Shown one piece after another: positions 1 through 8,599 of a DNA stretch of 49,092 bases; positions within the stretch are counted from its first letter, which is position 1, and each line of letters opens with the position of its first letter. Position numbers and translations under genes: made by a program. The stretch comes from Planctomycetia bacterium (lineage in GTDB: Bacteria; Planctomycetota; Planctomycetia; Gemmatales; Gemmataceae), in the NCBI GenBank assembly GCA_005772955.1, contig SXID01000132.1, positions 1 through 49,092 of the forward strand, written 5' to 3'. The notes under the pieces were generated by a model. The model did not search any database. It saw only the letters and a program-made list of their open reading frames with translations, and was not told where the DNA came from.

Positions 1-2303
1 ACGGCAATTACAACCGCATCCTGCTGTCGAACGTTCTCAACGGCACGCAAGACGCGAAGGAAATCTTCCTCAACCCACTCGCGTGGTACGAGGAAAACGG
101 CATCACGCTGCATGCAGGAAAGAAGGTCACACGCATCGACCGCGACGCGAAGCGAGTGTACGCGGACGATCTTTCCGTGGATTACGACTACCTCGTGTTC
201 GCGACCGGCAGCCGGCCGTTCATCCCGCCCATTCCCGGAACGCCGCTTCACGGGGTGTTCGCGTTCCGCACGCTTGACGATTGTCGCAACATCGCGGATT
301 ACGCGAAGCAGTGCAAGACCGCGGTTGTGATCGGCGGTGGGTTGCTTGGCCTTGAAGCCGCTAAAGGGCTGATGACGCACAACGTCGAAGTCACGGTTGT
401 CGAAATGGCACCGTGGCTGATGAGCGTGCAACTCGACGAAGCCGGCGGGAAAGTTTTAGGCCAGACCATCGCGAACCTCGGCATTAAAGCGCGCACTGCG
501 ACAAGCACGAAGGAACTGCTCGGGCACGTGAGCGTGACCGGTGTGAAGTTCGGTGACGGTACCGAGATTTCCGCCGACATGGTGGTGATCTCCGCCGGTA
601 TCCGCCCGAACGCGGAACTCGCAAAGGAGTGCGGCATCGTTTGCGACAAGGCGATCGTCGTGGATGACCAACTCCGCACCAACGACCCGGCAGTGTTCGG
701 TGTGGGCGAGTGCGTACAGCACAACGGCATGATCTACGGTCTCGTCGCGCCGCTGTGGGAACAGACGAAGGTACTCGCGAAGGTACTCACCGGCACCGAT
801 TCCACCGCGACCTACGGCGGCTCGAAGATTGCGACGAAGCTCAAGGTGATGGGCGTCGAACTCGCGAGTATGGGCCGCATCAACGACCTTCAACCGACCG
901 ACGAAGTGGTGCAGTTCAGCGAGCCGGCGCGCAACGTGTACTGGAAGGCGATCATCCGCAACGGCCGAGTGAACGCGGCGTGCTTGCTCGGCGATCTCGC
1001 ACCGGCTGACGACCTGATGAGGATGTTCCAGTCCGACGTGCCCGCACCAGAACGCCGTCCCGAACTCTTCTTCGCGGCCGCGTCTGCGAAGAAGGAAGTG
1101 TCCCTCGCAGACCTTCCCGACGCGCACCAAATCTGCGACTGCAACGGCGTCTGCAAAGGCACCATCGTCACCGCGATCAAGAACGGGAAGTGTACCGTTC
1201 CCGCAGTCGGCAAAGCGACGCGCGCCGGTACCGGTTGCGGTTCGTGCAAGAAGCTGGTGAAGGGACTCATCGAAGCGGTCGCGGGCGGAGTGAAGGCAGA
1301 ACCAAGCGAATCGTGGTACGTCGCCGCGGTGCCGCTCGACAAGCCGACGCTGGTTACGGAAGTGAAAGCTCGCGGGCTGAGGAGCGTCTCCGCGGTGCTT
1401 CGCGAACTTGGAACGGCCGACGACGAGAAAAGCCGCAACGGTCTCGCGTCGATGCTCAAAAGCATCTGGGGCACCGAGTACATCGACGATCGCGACAGCC
1501 GGTTCGTCAACGACCGCGTACATGCGAACATCCAGAAAGACGGCACGTTCTCGGTCATCCCGCGCATCTACGGCGGCATCACCTCGGCCGACGACCTCAT
1601 CCGCATCGGCATGGTCGCGAAGAAGTACGCCGTGCCGATGGTGAAGTTCACCGGTGGGCAGCGCATCGACCTGCTCGGCATCAAGAAAGAAGACCTGCCC
1701 GGCGTGTGGGCCGATCTCGGTATGCCGAGCGGCCACGCCTACACGAAGGCGCTGCGCACCGTGAAGACGTGCGTCGGCACCGAGTTCTGCCGCTACGGAA
1801 CCAACGACAGCACCGGTCTGGGCATCGACCTGGAGAAGCGGTTCCAGGGCTTCGAGTTCCCCGCGAAGGTGAAGATGGCGGTGAGCGGGTGCCCGCGAAA
1901 CTGTGCCGAATCCACCGTCAAGGATGTCGGCGTGATCGCCACCGAAGGCGGCGAATGGGAGGTGAGTGTCGGCGGCGCGGCCGGCGCGCACGTCCGCAAA
2001 ACGGACGTACTGTGCCGCGTGACGACGAAAGAAGAGGCCCTTCGCGTGATCGGCCGGTTTCTCATCTATTACCGCGATAACGCGAAGTGGCTCGAACGCA
2101 CCTACGACTTCGCGCCGCGAGTCGGCATCGAGAACCTTCGCGACATCATCGCGAAAGATTCGCTCGGGATCGGTTCGCACCTCGACGCGGAAGTGGAGAA
2201 GACGATGGCGGCCTACGTCGACCCGTGGCTTGAGCGAAATGCGCCGGTGTACGCGGGCCAGTTCGATGAGGTGAAACGTGTGTCGCTACCGGTGATCACT
2301 TAG
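1..2303 (+). CDS. nirB: Assimilatory nitrite reductase large subunit NirB (5' partial)
   Basis: The reading frame is open from base 3, so the N-terminus lies outside the window; about 766 residues are present and the TAG stop is at 2301-2303. NirB reduces nitrite to ammonium in the cytoplasm with NAD(P)H. Order of domains seen: FAD/NAD(P) oxidoreductase with the dinucleotide motif GGGLLGLEAA near base 330, a BFD-like [2Fe-2S] module (CDCNGVC near 1135, GTGCGSC near 1230), the ferredoxin-like nitrite/sulfite reductase half domain, and the siroheme/[4Fe-4S] site with TCVGTEFC near 1770 and GCPRNC near 1890. nirD and nasA follow on the same strand, which supports an assimilatory operon. Identification is firm. 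Confidence 0.95.
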   Translation, partial: GNYNRILLSNVLNGTQDAKEIFLNPLAWYEENGITLHAGKKVTRIDRDAKRVYADDLSVDYDYLVFATGSRPFIPPIPGTPLHGVFAFRTLDDCRNIADYAKQCKTAVVIGGGLLGLEAAKGLMTHNVEVTVVEMAPWLMSVQLDEAGGKVLGQTIANLGIKARTATSTKELLGHVSVTGVKFGDGTEISADMVVISAGIRPNAELAKECGIVCDKAIVVDDQLRTNDPAVFGVGECVQHNGMIYGLVAPLWEQTKVLAKVLTGTDSTATYGGSKIATKLKVMGVELASMGRINDLQPTDEVVQFSEPARNVYWKAIIRNGRVNAACLLGDLAPADDLMRMFQSDVPAPERRPELFFAAASAKKEVSLADLPDAHQICDCNGVCKGTIVTAIKNGKCTVPAVGKATRAGTGCGSCKKLVKGLIEAVAGGVKAEPSESWYVAAVPLDKPTLVTEVKARGLRSVSAVLRELGTADDEKSRNGLASMLKSIWGTEYIDDRDSRFVNDRVHANIQKDGTFSVIPRIYGGITSADDLIRIGMVAKKYAVPMVKFTGGQRIDLLGIKKEDLPGVWADLGMPSGHAYTKALRTVKTCVGTEFCRYGTNDSTGLGIDLEKRFQGFEFPAKVKMAVSGCPRNCAESTVKDVGVIATEGGEWEVSVGGAAGAHVRKTDVLCRVTTKEEALRVIGRFLIYYRDNAKWLERTYDFAPRVGIENLRDIIAKDSLGIGSHLDAEVEKTMAAYVDPWLERNAPVYAGQFDEVKRVSLPVIT

Positions 2304-2319
2304 GCCACCAAATGCGTTA

Positions 2320-2385
2320 TCAACGAGCCGCGACCGCAAGGGAGCGGTTTCGCTTTGCCGCTCCCTTGCGGTCGCGGCTCGTTGA
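2320..2385. repeat. Palindromic repeat, 28-bp arms (family 1)
   Basis: Perfect inverted repeat: arms 2320-2347 and 2358-2385 around a 10-base loop, filling most of the nirB-nirD spacer. The arm core (gagccgcgaccgcaaggga) recurs at 40713-40792, so this is a dispersed element and not only a local terminator. It ends 19 bases before the nirD start. Confidence 0.9.
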
Positions 2386-2404
2386 AGGCGAAAGGAGTAC
2401 ACCC

Positions 2405-2731
2405 ATGGCAGCCACAACCACTCGCGTTTCGCTTTGCACGCTCGACGAACTCCCGCACGGTCTCGGCCGCGCGTTTGACGTGGGCGGGCGCGCGCTCGCG
2501 GTGTTCCGCAGTCGTGGAGGACAAGTGTTTGCCGTTGATGGAAAGTGCCCGCACAAGTCTGGCCCGCTCGCCGACGGGATGCTCATCGGCGAACAGATCG
2601 TGTGCCCGCTGCACGCATTCCGCTTCGATGGCACCACCGGCGCGTGCGATCAAGAGAGCGTGTGCGGCATCGAAGCGTATCCGACCGAAGTGCGTAACGG
2701 CGAAGTGTTCGTCACGGTGCCGGTCGCGTGA
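2405..2731 (+). CDS. nirD: Nitrite reductase small subunit NirD (Rieske)
   Basis: 108-residue Rieske-type [2Fe-2S] protein, the usual partner of NirB in NAD(P)H-dependent nitrite reduction. Ligand motifs CPH (C48, H50) and CPLH (C67, H70) are visible and the length is normal for NirD. Start chosen at ATG 2405 because an AGGAG at 2393-2397 lies at good distance; an upstream in-frame start would read through the palindrome at 2320-2385. The stop overlaps the GTG of nasA in a GTGA arrangement, suggesting translational coupling. Confidence 0.93.
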   Translation: MAATTTRVSLCTLDELPHGLGRAFDVGGRALAVFRSRGGQVFAVDGKCPHKSGPLADGMLIGEQIVCPLHAFRFDGTTGACDQESVCGIEAYPTEVRNGEVFVTVPVA

Positions 2732-4845
2732 GTGCCATCCCACCAATCCCGCTGACCACGCTTGCACCGCAGTCGCTGGGCGTTCGCACGCACTGCCCGT
2801 ACTGCGCGTTCCAGTGCGGCATCCTGATGGGCGAAGACCTCGGCGGCGGTATGCCGCGCGTCAGCGGCGATCCGAACTGGGCGGTGAACAACGGCCAGTT
2901 ATGCATCAAGGGCTGGACCTCCGCCGCGCTGCTAGACCACCCGCAGCGAGTCACGACACCGCAGATGCGCGACGCGCGCGGTGAGTGGCGCGAAGCAAGT
3001 TGGGACGAAGCACTCGACTTCGTGGCCGCCAAACTTCTCGCGATCCGCGAGCGGCACGGCGCGGACGCGAACGGCGTGTTCGGCTCCGGCGCGGTCACGA
3101 ACGAGAAGGCTTATCTGTTGGGGAAGTTCGCTCGCGTCGCGCTCGGCACGGCGAACATCGACTACAACGGCCGGTTCTGCATGTCGAGTGCTGCGGCGGC
3201 AGCGAACCGCGCGTTCGGGCTGGATCGCGGGTTGCCGTTCCCGGTCGCCGACCTCGAACACGCCGAAGTCATCATGCTGGTCGGCGCGAACATCGCCGAC
3301 ACGCTCCCGCCGATGATGCAGTGGTTCGACCGGCAGCGCGCGAACGGTGGGCGGCTCATCGTCGTGGACCCGCGGCGCACCCCCACCGGTCGCGTCGCGG
3401 ACATCTTCCTTCAACTCACTCCGGGCACCGACCTCAGCCTCGCGAACGGCCTGCTCTACGTCGCAATCGAAGAGCGGCTGACCGACGAACGCTACGTCGC
3501 GGATCGCACGAATGGATTCGACGCGGTCCGCGCCCTGGCAATTCAGTATCACCCGGCCCGCGTCGAGCGGCTCACGGGCATTCCCGAATCGCAACTCAGG
3601 AAAACAGCTCGGTGGCTCGCGACTGCACGCAGCGCAATGGTGTTAACCGGGCGTGGGACCGAGCAGCATAGCAAGGGTGTGGACAGCGTTCACGCGTGGA
3701 TCAACCTGATGCTCGCGTTGGGGAAAGTGGGGAAACCGCACAGCGGTTTCGGGACGCTCACGGGTCAGGGCAACGGCCAGGGTGGCCGCGAACACGGTCA
3801 GAAAACGGACCAACTTCCCGGCTACCGGCTCATTGAAGTGGACACGCACCGCGAAGCCATCGCGAAGGTGTGGGGCGTTGAGCCTTCGTCACTCCCGCGA
3901 AAGGGAAAGAGCGCTTACGAACTCCTCGATTCGTGCGGGGAGAGTGTGAAAAGTCTGTTCGTGATGGGGTCAAACGTCGCGGTCGCGGCGCCACATTTGT
4001 CGCGCCTTCTTCCGAAGCTGAAGTCGCTCGAATTGCTTGTTGTGGCGGACGCGTTCCACAACGAAACCTCCGCCCACGCGCACGTCTTCCTACCGGTACT
4101 CCAGTGGGCTGAAGAAGACGGCACGATGACGAACCTCGAAGGCCGCGTGATCCGGCGACGAGTCGTGTCACGCCCGCCCTTCGGACCGCGTAGCGACATC
4201 GACGTGCTGCACCACCTCGCGGCGCGCCTGGGGTGTGGCGAGAAGTTCGCGTTCCGCACCATGGAATCTGTGTTCAACGAACTGCGCCGCGCCACCGCCG
4301 GCGCACCGGCCGACTACTCAGGCATCACTTACGCGAAGATCGAACAGCAAGACGGCGTGTTCTGGCCGTGCAAATCCGATGACGATCCCGGCACGCCGCG
4401 GATGTTTGCGGAACACTTCCACCACGCCGACGGGCGCGCGAAGTTCTTCGCGGTCGAACACCGCGCTGCGGGCGAGGAGCCGAACGCGGAGTTCCCGCTG
4501 TTCTTCACAACGGGGCGCTACAAGGAGCACTACAACTCTGGCGCGCAAACGCGAACCGTCGTGAAGTTGCAGAACGCGCAGCCCATACCGCGACTGGAGA
4601 TGCACCCGCGACTCGCCCGACGGCACCGCGTTGTCACGGGCAGCAAGGTCACTGTCGAGAGCCGGCGCGCCAAGGTCGAGTTCGTGGCCGAAGTGACCCC
4701 CGACATTCGCCCGGACACACTGTTCGCGCCCTTTCACTGGGGCGGGCAAGCCGCGGCGAATCTGCTGACCAGCGCCGCACTGGACCCAACGAGCAGTATG
4801 CCGGAGTTCAAGCTCGCGGCGGTGAGGATTGTGAAAGTAGGTTGA
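2728..4845 (+). CDS. nasA: Assimilatory nitrate reductase catalytic subunit (Mo-bisMGD)
   Basis: 705-residue molybdopterin oxidoreductase that reduces nitrate to nitrite in the cytoplasm. An N-terminal [4Fe-4S] site is seen at C23, C26, C30 and C59 (HCPYCAFQC, QLCIKG). C151 in YNGRFCMSS fits the Mo-coordinating cysteine of Nas/Nap enzymes. The C-terminal molybdopterin-dinucleotide binding part contains FTTGRYKEHYNSGAQTR. No Tat signal is present, in line with an assimilatory and not a periplasmic enzyme. The GTG start overlaps the nirD stop by four bases. The downstream flavoprotein is the likely electron donor. Exact subtype (NasA or NarB) is not decided from sequence alone. Confidence 0.93.
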   Translation: MSAIPPIPLTTLAPQSLGVRTHCPYCAFQCGILMGEDLGGGMPRVSGDPNWAVNNGQLCIKGWTSAALLDHPQRVTTPQMRDARGEWREASWDEALDFVAAKLLAIRERHGADANGVFGSGAVTNEKAYLLGKFARVALGTANIDYNGRFCMSSAAAAANRAFGLDRGLPFPVADLEHAEVIMLVGANIADTLPPMMQWFDRQRANGGRLIVVDPRRTPTGRVADIFLQLTPGTDLSLANGLLYVAIEERLTDERYVADRTNGFDAVRALAIQYHPARVERLTGIPESQLRKTARWLATARSAMVLTGRGTEQHSKGVDSVHAWINLMLALGKVGKPHSGFGTLTGQGNGQGGREHGQKTDQLPGYRLIEVDTHREAIAKVWGVEPSSLPRKGKSAYELLDSCGESVKSLFVMGSNVAVAAPHLSRLLPKLKSLELLVVADAFHNETSAHAHVFLPVLQWAEEDGTMTNLEGRVIRRRVVSRPPFGPRSDIDVLHHLAARLGCGEKFAFRTMESVFNELRRATAGAPADYSGITYAKIEQQDGVFWPCKSDDDPGTPRMFAEHFHHADGRAKFFAVEHRAAGEEPNAEFPLFFTTGRYKEHYNSGAQTRTVVKLQNAQPIPRLEMHPRLARRHRVVTGSKVTVESRRAKVEFVAEVTPDIRPDTLFAPFHWGGQAAANLLTSAALDPTSSMPEFKLAAVRIVKVG

Positions 4846-4892
4846 GCCGCTCGCGGCTTCGCGGGGAATGCGCCCGCGAAGCCGCAAGCGGC
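4846..4892. repeat. Palindromic repeat between nasA and the NasB-like gene (family 2)
   Basis: 20-bp arms at 4846-4865 and 4873-4892 with one mismatch and a 7-base loop; it begins at the base after the nasA stop. The arm (gccgctcgcggcttcgcgg) reappears nested inside the element at 33734-33881, so it is dispersed. Confidence 0.85.
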
Positions 4893-4910
4893 AGCACGAA
4901 CGAGGACCAC

Positions 4911-6326
4911 ATGAAGAAGCGCCTCGCGATCATCGGCAACGGAATGGCAGCTTCACGCCTGCTGGACGAATTGGTACGCCGCAACGCGACCGATTCGTTC
5001 GAGATCTCGGCGTTCGGTGAAGAATCGCGCGGTTCGTACAACCGCATTTTGCTCGGGCGAGTGTTGTCGGGAAGCGACCCGGAAGAGATCGCGCTGAAGC
5101 CAACCTCGTGGTATGCGGCACGCGGCGTGACGTTCCATTCCGGCGTGCGCGTCGCGAAGGTCGATCCGGTTGGGCGTCGCATCACCACGATCACCGGCGA
5201 CCTGCACCCCTATGACGTGTGTGTCTTCGCGACCGGAAGCTCGCCGCTGGTACCGCCGGTTCGCGGACTGAAAGGCGACGACGGTTCGCCTCGCGACGGC
5301 GTTCACGTGTTCCGCACTATCGAAGACTGCATGGCGATCCGCGACCGCGCCCGGCCCGGGAGCAGCGCCGTCGTGGTCGGTGGTGGCTTGCTCGGACTCG
5401 AGGCCGCGAAGGCGCTCTGCGACCTCGGTCTGCACGTTACCGTTCTGCACCTCGACGCGGTGTTGATGAACGCCCAACTTGATAAGTCGGGCGGCGAACT
5501 GCTCCGGCGCGCGATCGAGAAAATGGGCATCTTCGTTCGCACGAGTACCTCGGCCGACGAGATTCTCGGCAACGGGCACGTCGAAGCGGTACGAATGCGC
5601 GCCGGCGATGTGGTGCCGGCGGACCTCGTCGTGTTCGCGTGCGGTATCGTTCCGCGCGTCGAAGCCGCGAAGGCTTCAGGCGTACCAGTCAACCGTGCGA
5701 TTCTGGTGAACGATCTCCTGGCAACTCAAGTGCCCGGCGTGTACGCGGTCGGAGAGTGCGCCGAACACGACGGCAAGGTGTACGGTCTCGTTCAACCGAT
5801 CTGGGAACAGTGCGCGGTGCTGGCCGACGTACTCACCGGCGCGAACCCGCGTGCCCGCTATCTCGGCTCAAAGGTGTACGCACGCCTGAAGGTCGCGGGC
5901 GTGGAAGTCGCGAGCTTCGGCATCACCGACGCGGAGTTCCCGACCGACGAAGTGGTGCAAGTGTTCGAGGAGCGCCGCGGCGTTTACCGGAAGCTCGTGG
6001 TGCGCGACGGCAAACTCGCGGGCGCGATGCTCGTGGGCTGTGCCGAAGCCGCGCCCGCGCTGGTGCAGATGTTCGACCGCAACGAACCGCTCCCACCCAA
6101 CCGCCTTGACGTGCTCGCGACCGGCAACGCACCGACCACCGCGGCCGAGCGCGAGGTGTGTAACTGCAACCACGTAACCGAATCGGCCGTCGTCGAAGCG
6201 ATCCGCGACGGCTGTGATACTCTCCCCGCGCTCTGCGAAGCGACCCGCGCCGGGACCGGTTGCGGGTCGTGTCGCGGGCAACTGACGACTCTCCTGGCGA
6301 ACCATACTCAGACCACCCTCGCGTAG
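4911..6326 (+). CDS. NasB-like FAD/[2Fe-2S] electron-transfer subunit of nitrate reductase
   Basis: 471 residues, colinear with the N-terminal half of NirB: an FAD motif near residue 7 (IIGNGMAASRLL), a central NAD(P) motif VVGGGLLGLEAA, then a C-terminal BFD-like [2Fe-2S] module with C417, C419, C451 and C454 (CNCN and GTGCGSC). The siroheme domain of NirB is absent. Such stand-alone proteins beside nasA (NasB of Bacillus, NasC of Klebsiella) pass electrons from NAD(P)H to nitrate reductase, and that role is inferred here. ATG 4911 is chosen because an upstream start would read through the palindrome at 4846-4892. The stop codon lies inside the next palindrome. The resemblance to NirB 3 kb upstream suggests paralogy. 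Confidence 0.88.
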   Translation: MKKRLAIIGNGMAASRLLDELVRRNATDSFEISAFGEESRGSYNRILLGRVLSGSDPEEIALKPTSWYAARGVTFHSGVRVAKVDPVGRRITTITGDLHPYDVCVFATGSSPLVPPVRGLKGDDGSPRDGVHVFRTIEDCMAIRDRARPGSSAVVVGGGLLGLEAAKALCDLGLHVTVLHLDAVLMNAQLDKSGGELLRRAIEKMGIFVRTSTSADEILGNGHVEAVRMRAGDVVPADLVVFACGIVPRVEAAKASGVPVNRAILVNDLLATQVPGVYAVGECAEHDGKVYGLVQPIWEQCAVLADVLTGANPRARYLGSKVYARLKVAGVEVASFGITDAEFPTDEVVQVFEERRGVYRKLVVRDGKLAGAMLVGCAEAAPALVQMFDRNEPLPPNRLDVLATGNAPTTAAEREVCNCNHVTESAVVEAIRDGCDTLPALCEATRAGTGCGSCRGQLTTLLANHTQTTLA

Positions 6327-6377
6327 CCGCGACGCACAGCGAAGCGATCGCGCTCCGCTGTGCGTCGCGGCTACGCG
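6320..6377. repeat. Palindrome spanning the NasB-like stop codon (family 3)
   Basis: Perfect 22-bp arms at 6320-6341 and 6356-6377, with an additional agcg/cgct pairing inside the loop. The TAG stop of the flavoprotein (6324-6326) is part of the left arm. A related sequence (cgtcgcggctacgc) occurs after the Uma2 gene near 26605. Confidence 0.85.
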
Positions 6378-6401
6378 AGAACACCCAACCCAGGTTTCAT
6401 C

Positions 6402-7784
6402 ATGACCCCAGACCAACTGGCGGCCGGGCAGCGTGCGCGCGTACTGACGCTTTCCACCGTTGCGTTCACGCTGTTGTTTACCGTGTGGCTGATGCTCGGC
6501 ATGTTGAGCATCAAGATCAAACCGGAACTCGGACTCACCAACGGCCAACTCTACAACCTCACGATCGCGACGATCCTCTCAGGCTCGCTCCTGCGATTCC
6601 ACTTCGGCATCTGGACCGACCGCTACGGCGGGCGCCGTGTCATGACCGCGCTCATTTTGCTCACCGTGGTGCCCACGTTCTTCGTGAGCCGCGTGACGAG
6701 CTATTCCGAACTGCTCATCTGCGCGATTCTGTTCGGTGTCGCGGGGAACTCGTTCTCGGTGGGTATCGCGTGGAACGCGGCGTGGTTCCCGAAGGAGCGG
6801 CAGGGGGTCGCACTTGGAGTCTTCGGCGCGGGCAACGTCGGCGCATCGGTCACGAAGCTGTTCGGTCCAATGTTTATCGCGATCGTGCCGGCTGCCGGGA
6901 TCTTCGACGGTGTGATACCAGGCGGCTGGCGGTTCGTGCCGTTCGTGTACGCGGTGTTGTTGGTGACGCTGGCGGCAGCGGTGTGGTTCCTGTCGCCACG
7001 CGAGGACCGCACACCGGCACGCGGGCGGTCGATATCGGAACTCGTCGCCCCGATGAAACATGCCCGGGTGTGGGAATACAGCCTTTACTACGCCGTCGCG
7101 TTCGGGGCTTATGTCGCGCTGTCGGGCGCGCTCCCGCAGTTCTACTTCGGCACGTATGGGAAAGAACTCGCGGAAAGTCTAAGCCTGAACGAAACGCTCA
7201 TCGCGGATTTCGACACCATCAAGGAACTGAAAGGCGAAGCGTACATCGCGTACGCGGTCGCGAACCCGGCCGTACAAAACGACCTCAACTACCTCTCAAA
7301 GTGGATCGGGGTCCTCGCGGCTTTCGGGTTTGTACTCCCGGCGAGTTTGCTCCGCCCAGTCGGGGGGTGGCTGGCCGACCGGTTCGGCGCGCGCACGGTG
7401 TTGGCCGGAGTGTTCGCGGGGATGCTCGCGACCGGCGCTACTCTGGCACTACCACTGGGATTGAGCGTGTGGACGTTCACCGTCACGCTGTTGGTACTGG
7501 GCGCGGCCATGGGAGTGGGGATGGCGAGCGTCTTCAAGATGATCCCGGACCACTTCCCACGCGAAGTTGGTGCGGTTGGCGGGTTGGTGGGGTTACTAGG
7601 CGCAATGGGTGGGGTGGCGCTGCCGTTGGCGTGGGCTTCGCTGCCGGTCAGCACGTTCGCCGCGCTGTTCGTGCTGACCGTGGTGAGCGCCGGATGGTTT
7701 GTTCTGAGCGGTGGTAATCCGGGCGCGGGCGAACCCGCACTCACGGACACACAACGAAAACGCGAAACGTCCCCGGTCAGGTGA
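6402..7784 (+). CDS. narK: Nitrate/nitrite transporter, NarK family MFS
   Basis: 461-residue membrane protein with about twelve hydrophobic segments and an MFS loop motif after the second helix (RFHFGIWTDRYGGRR), repeated in degenerate form in the second half (GGWLADRFGAR). The glycine-rich stretch GNSFSVGIAW fits the nitrate signature of NarK proteins. An extended loop of some 50 residues separates the two halves (around residues 245-300). It closes the nas operon and would import nitrate or extrude nitrite. Start ATG 6402 lies beyond the palindrome. Transport direction cannot be read from sequence. Confidence 0.88.
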   Translation: MTPDQLAAGQRARVLTLSTVAFTLLFTVWLMLGMLSIKIKPELGLTNGQLYNLTIATILSGSLLRFHFGIWTDRYGGRRVMTALILLTVVPTFFVSRVTSYSELLICAILFGVAGNSFSVGIAWNAAWFPKERQGVALGVFGAGNVGASVTKLFGPMFIAIVPAAGIFDGVIPGGWRFVPFVYAVLLVTLAAAVWFLSPREDRTPARGRSISELVAPMKHARVWEYSLYYAVAFGAYVALSGALPQFYFGTYGKELAESLSLNETLIADFDTIKELKGEAYIAYAVANPAVQNDLNYLSKWIGVLAAFGFVLPASLLRPVGGWLADRFGARTVLAGVFAGMLATGATLALPLGLSVWTFTVTLLVLGAAMGVGMASVFKMIPDHFPREVGAVGGLVGLLGAMGGVALPLAWASLPVSTFAALFVLTVVSAGWFVLSGGNPGAGEPALTDTQRKRETSPVR

Positions 7785-7932
7785 ACACCGGTATCACGCC
7801 GTCGGCGCATCCGGCAAGCCCGTGGTCGCGACCCCGCTGTCCGACGACAAACTCACGGACCGCGCCTGCGCCTCAACACCGACGGTTCCGACCCTGATTA
7901 CTCCATCCATGTCCAAATCGCAGACCCTCAAT

Positions 7933-8565
7933 TCACCTATGCGTGTCCTGGTCAGCCAAGTCTAAACTTCGCCACAGGTACCACGACGCGACCGATCGGT
8001 ACGGCTCCCACGGTTTCGCGATCTTGATGAGTTTCTTGGCATCAGGGAGTTTGCGGAGGTTGAACAGGTTCTTCACTGCGACCTTGATCCCATAGTCTCC
8101 GACGGGCCAGACATCGGGTCTCGAAATGCCAAAGATCAGGAGCATGTCCACGGTCCACGGGCCGATACCCTTGATCGCGACGAGTTGCTCCCGGATCGCG
8201 TCGTCTTCGAGGTTGGGAATACTCGGCAGCAACTTGGGGTTGGCCTTCACGTGGTCGATGACCGCGCGGAGTGTGCGCTGTTTCGGCCCAGAGATGCCGC
8301 ACGCTTGGTATTTTGCTTCCGTGAATTTCGACAGTTTCGCGAGCGGCACGGTTGGGGTGCTGAGATGAGACAAGAGTTTGCCGTAGATCGAATCGGCAGC
8401 CTTCGTGGAGATCTGTTGCCCGATCACGCACCGCACGAGGAGCGTGAACGGGTCGTCGCCTTTCGGCACGAGCGTGCACGGCCCGACGCGGTCGATGACC
8501 GGCTTCAGCACCGGGCAGTTGTCGGACAGGTGCTTCCGCACCTTCTTGTAGTGTGGTGTGGACAT
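7933..8565 (-). CDS. DNA-3-methyladenine glycosylase, HhH-GPD family
   Basis: 210 residues. Base-excision repair enzyme of the AlkA type that removes alkylated purines. The helix-hairpin-helix with GIGPWT (about residues 130-141) and the catalytic aspartate D157 in PVGDYGIK are visible; VRCVIGQQIST near residue 45 is also typical. The C-terminal four-cysteine cluster of the Nth/MutY branch is absent, which favours AlkA. Start at 8565; a longer form would add an implausible Arg-rich leader. The gene stands alone, convergent with narK; bases 7785-7932 between them show no supportable gene. Confidence 0.88.
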   Translation of the reverse strand: MSTPHYKKVRKHLSDNCPVLKPVIDRVGPCTLVPKGDDPFTLLVRCVIGQQISTKAADSIYGKLLSHLSTPTVPLAKLSKFTEAKYQACGISGPKQRTLRAVIDHVKANPKLLPSIPNLEDDAIREQLVAIKGIGPWTVDMLLIFGISRPDVWPVGDYGIKVAVKNLFNLRKLPDAKKLIKIAKPWEPYRSVASWYLWRSLDLADQDTHR

Positions 8566-8599
8566 GCGGATAGTATAGGGACTCGCCACACGTTTTCGA

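Noticed and set aside
456-2180. Very long open frame antisense to nirB
   Set aside because: His/Arg/Val-rich composition is typical of the complementary strand of a high-GC gene; nirB on + has complete motifs.
7785-7932. Possible coding remnant after narK (HAVGASGKPVVATPLSDDKL)
   Set aside because: An open frame exists but no family is recognised and there is no start or RBS; too weak to report.
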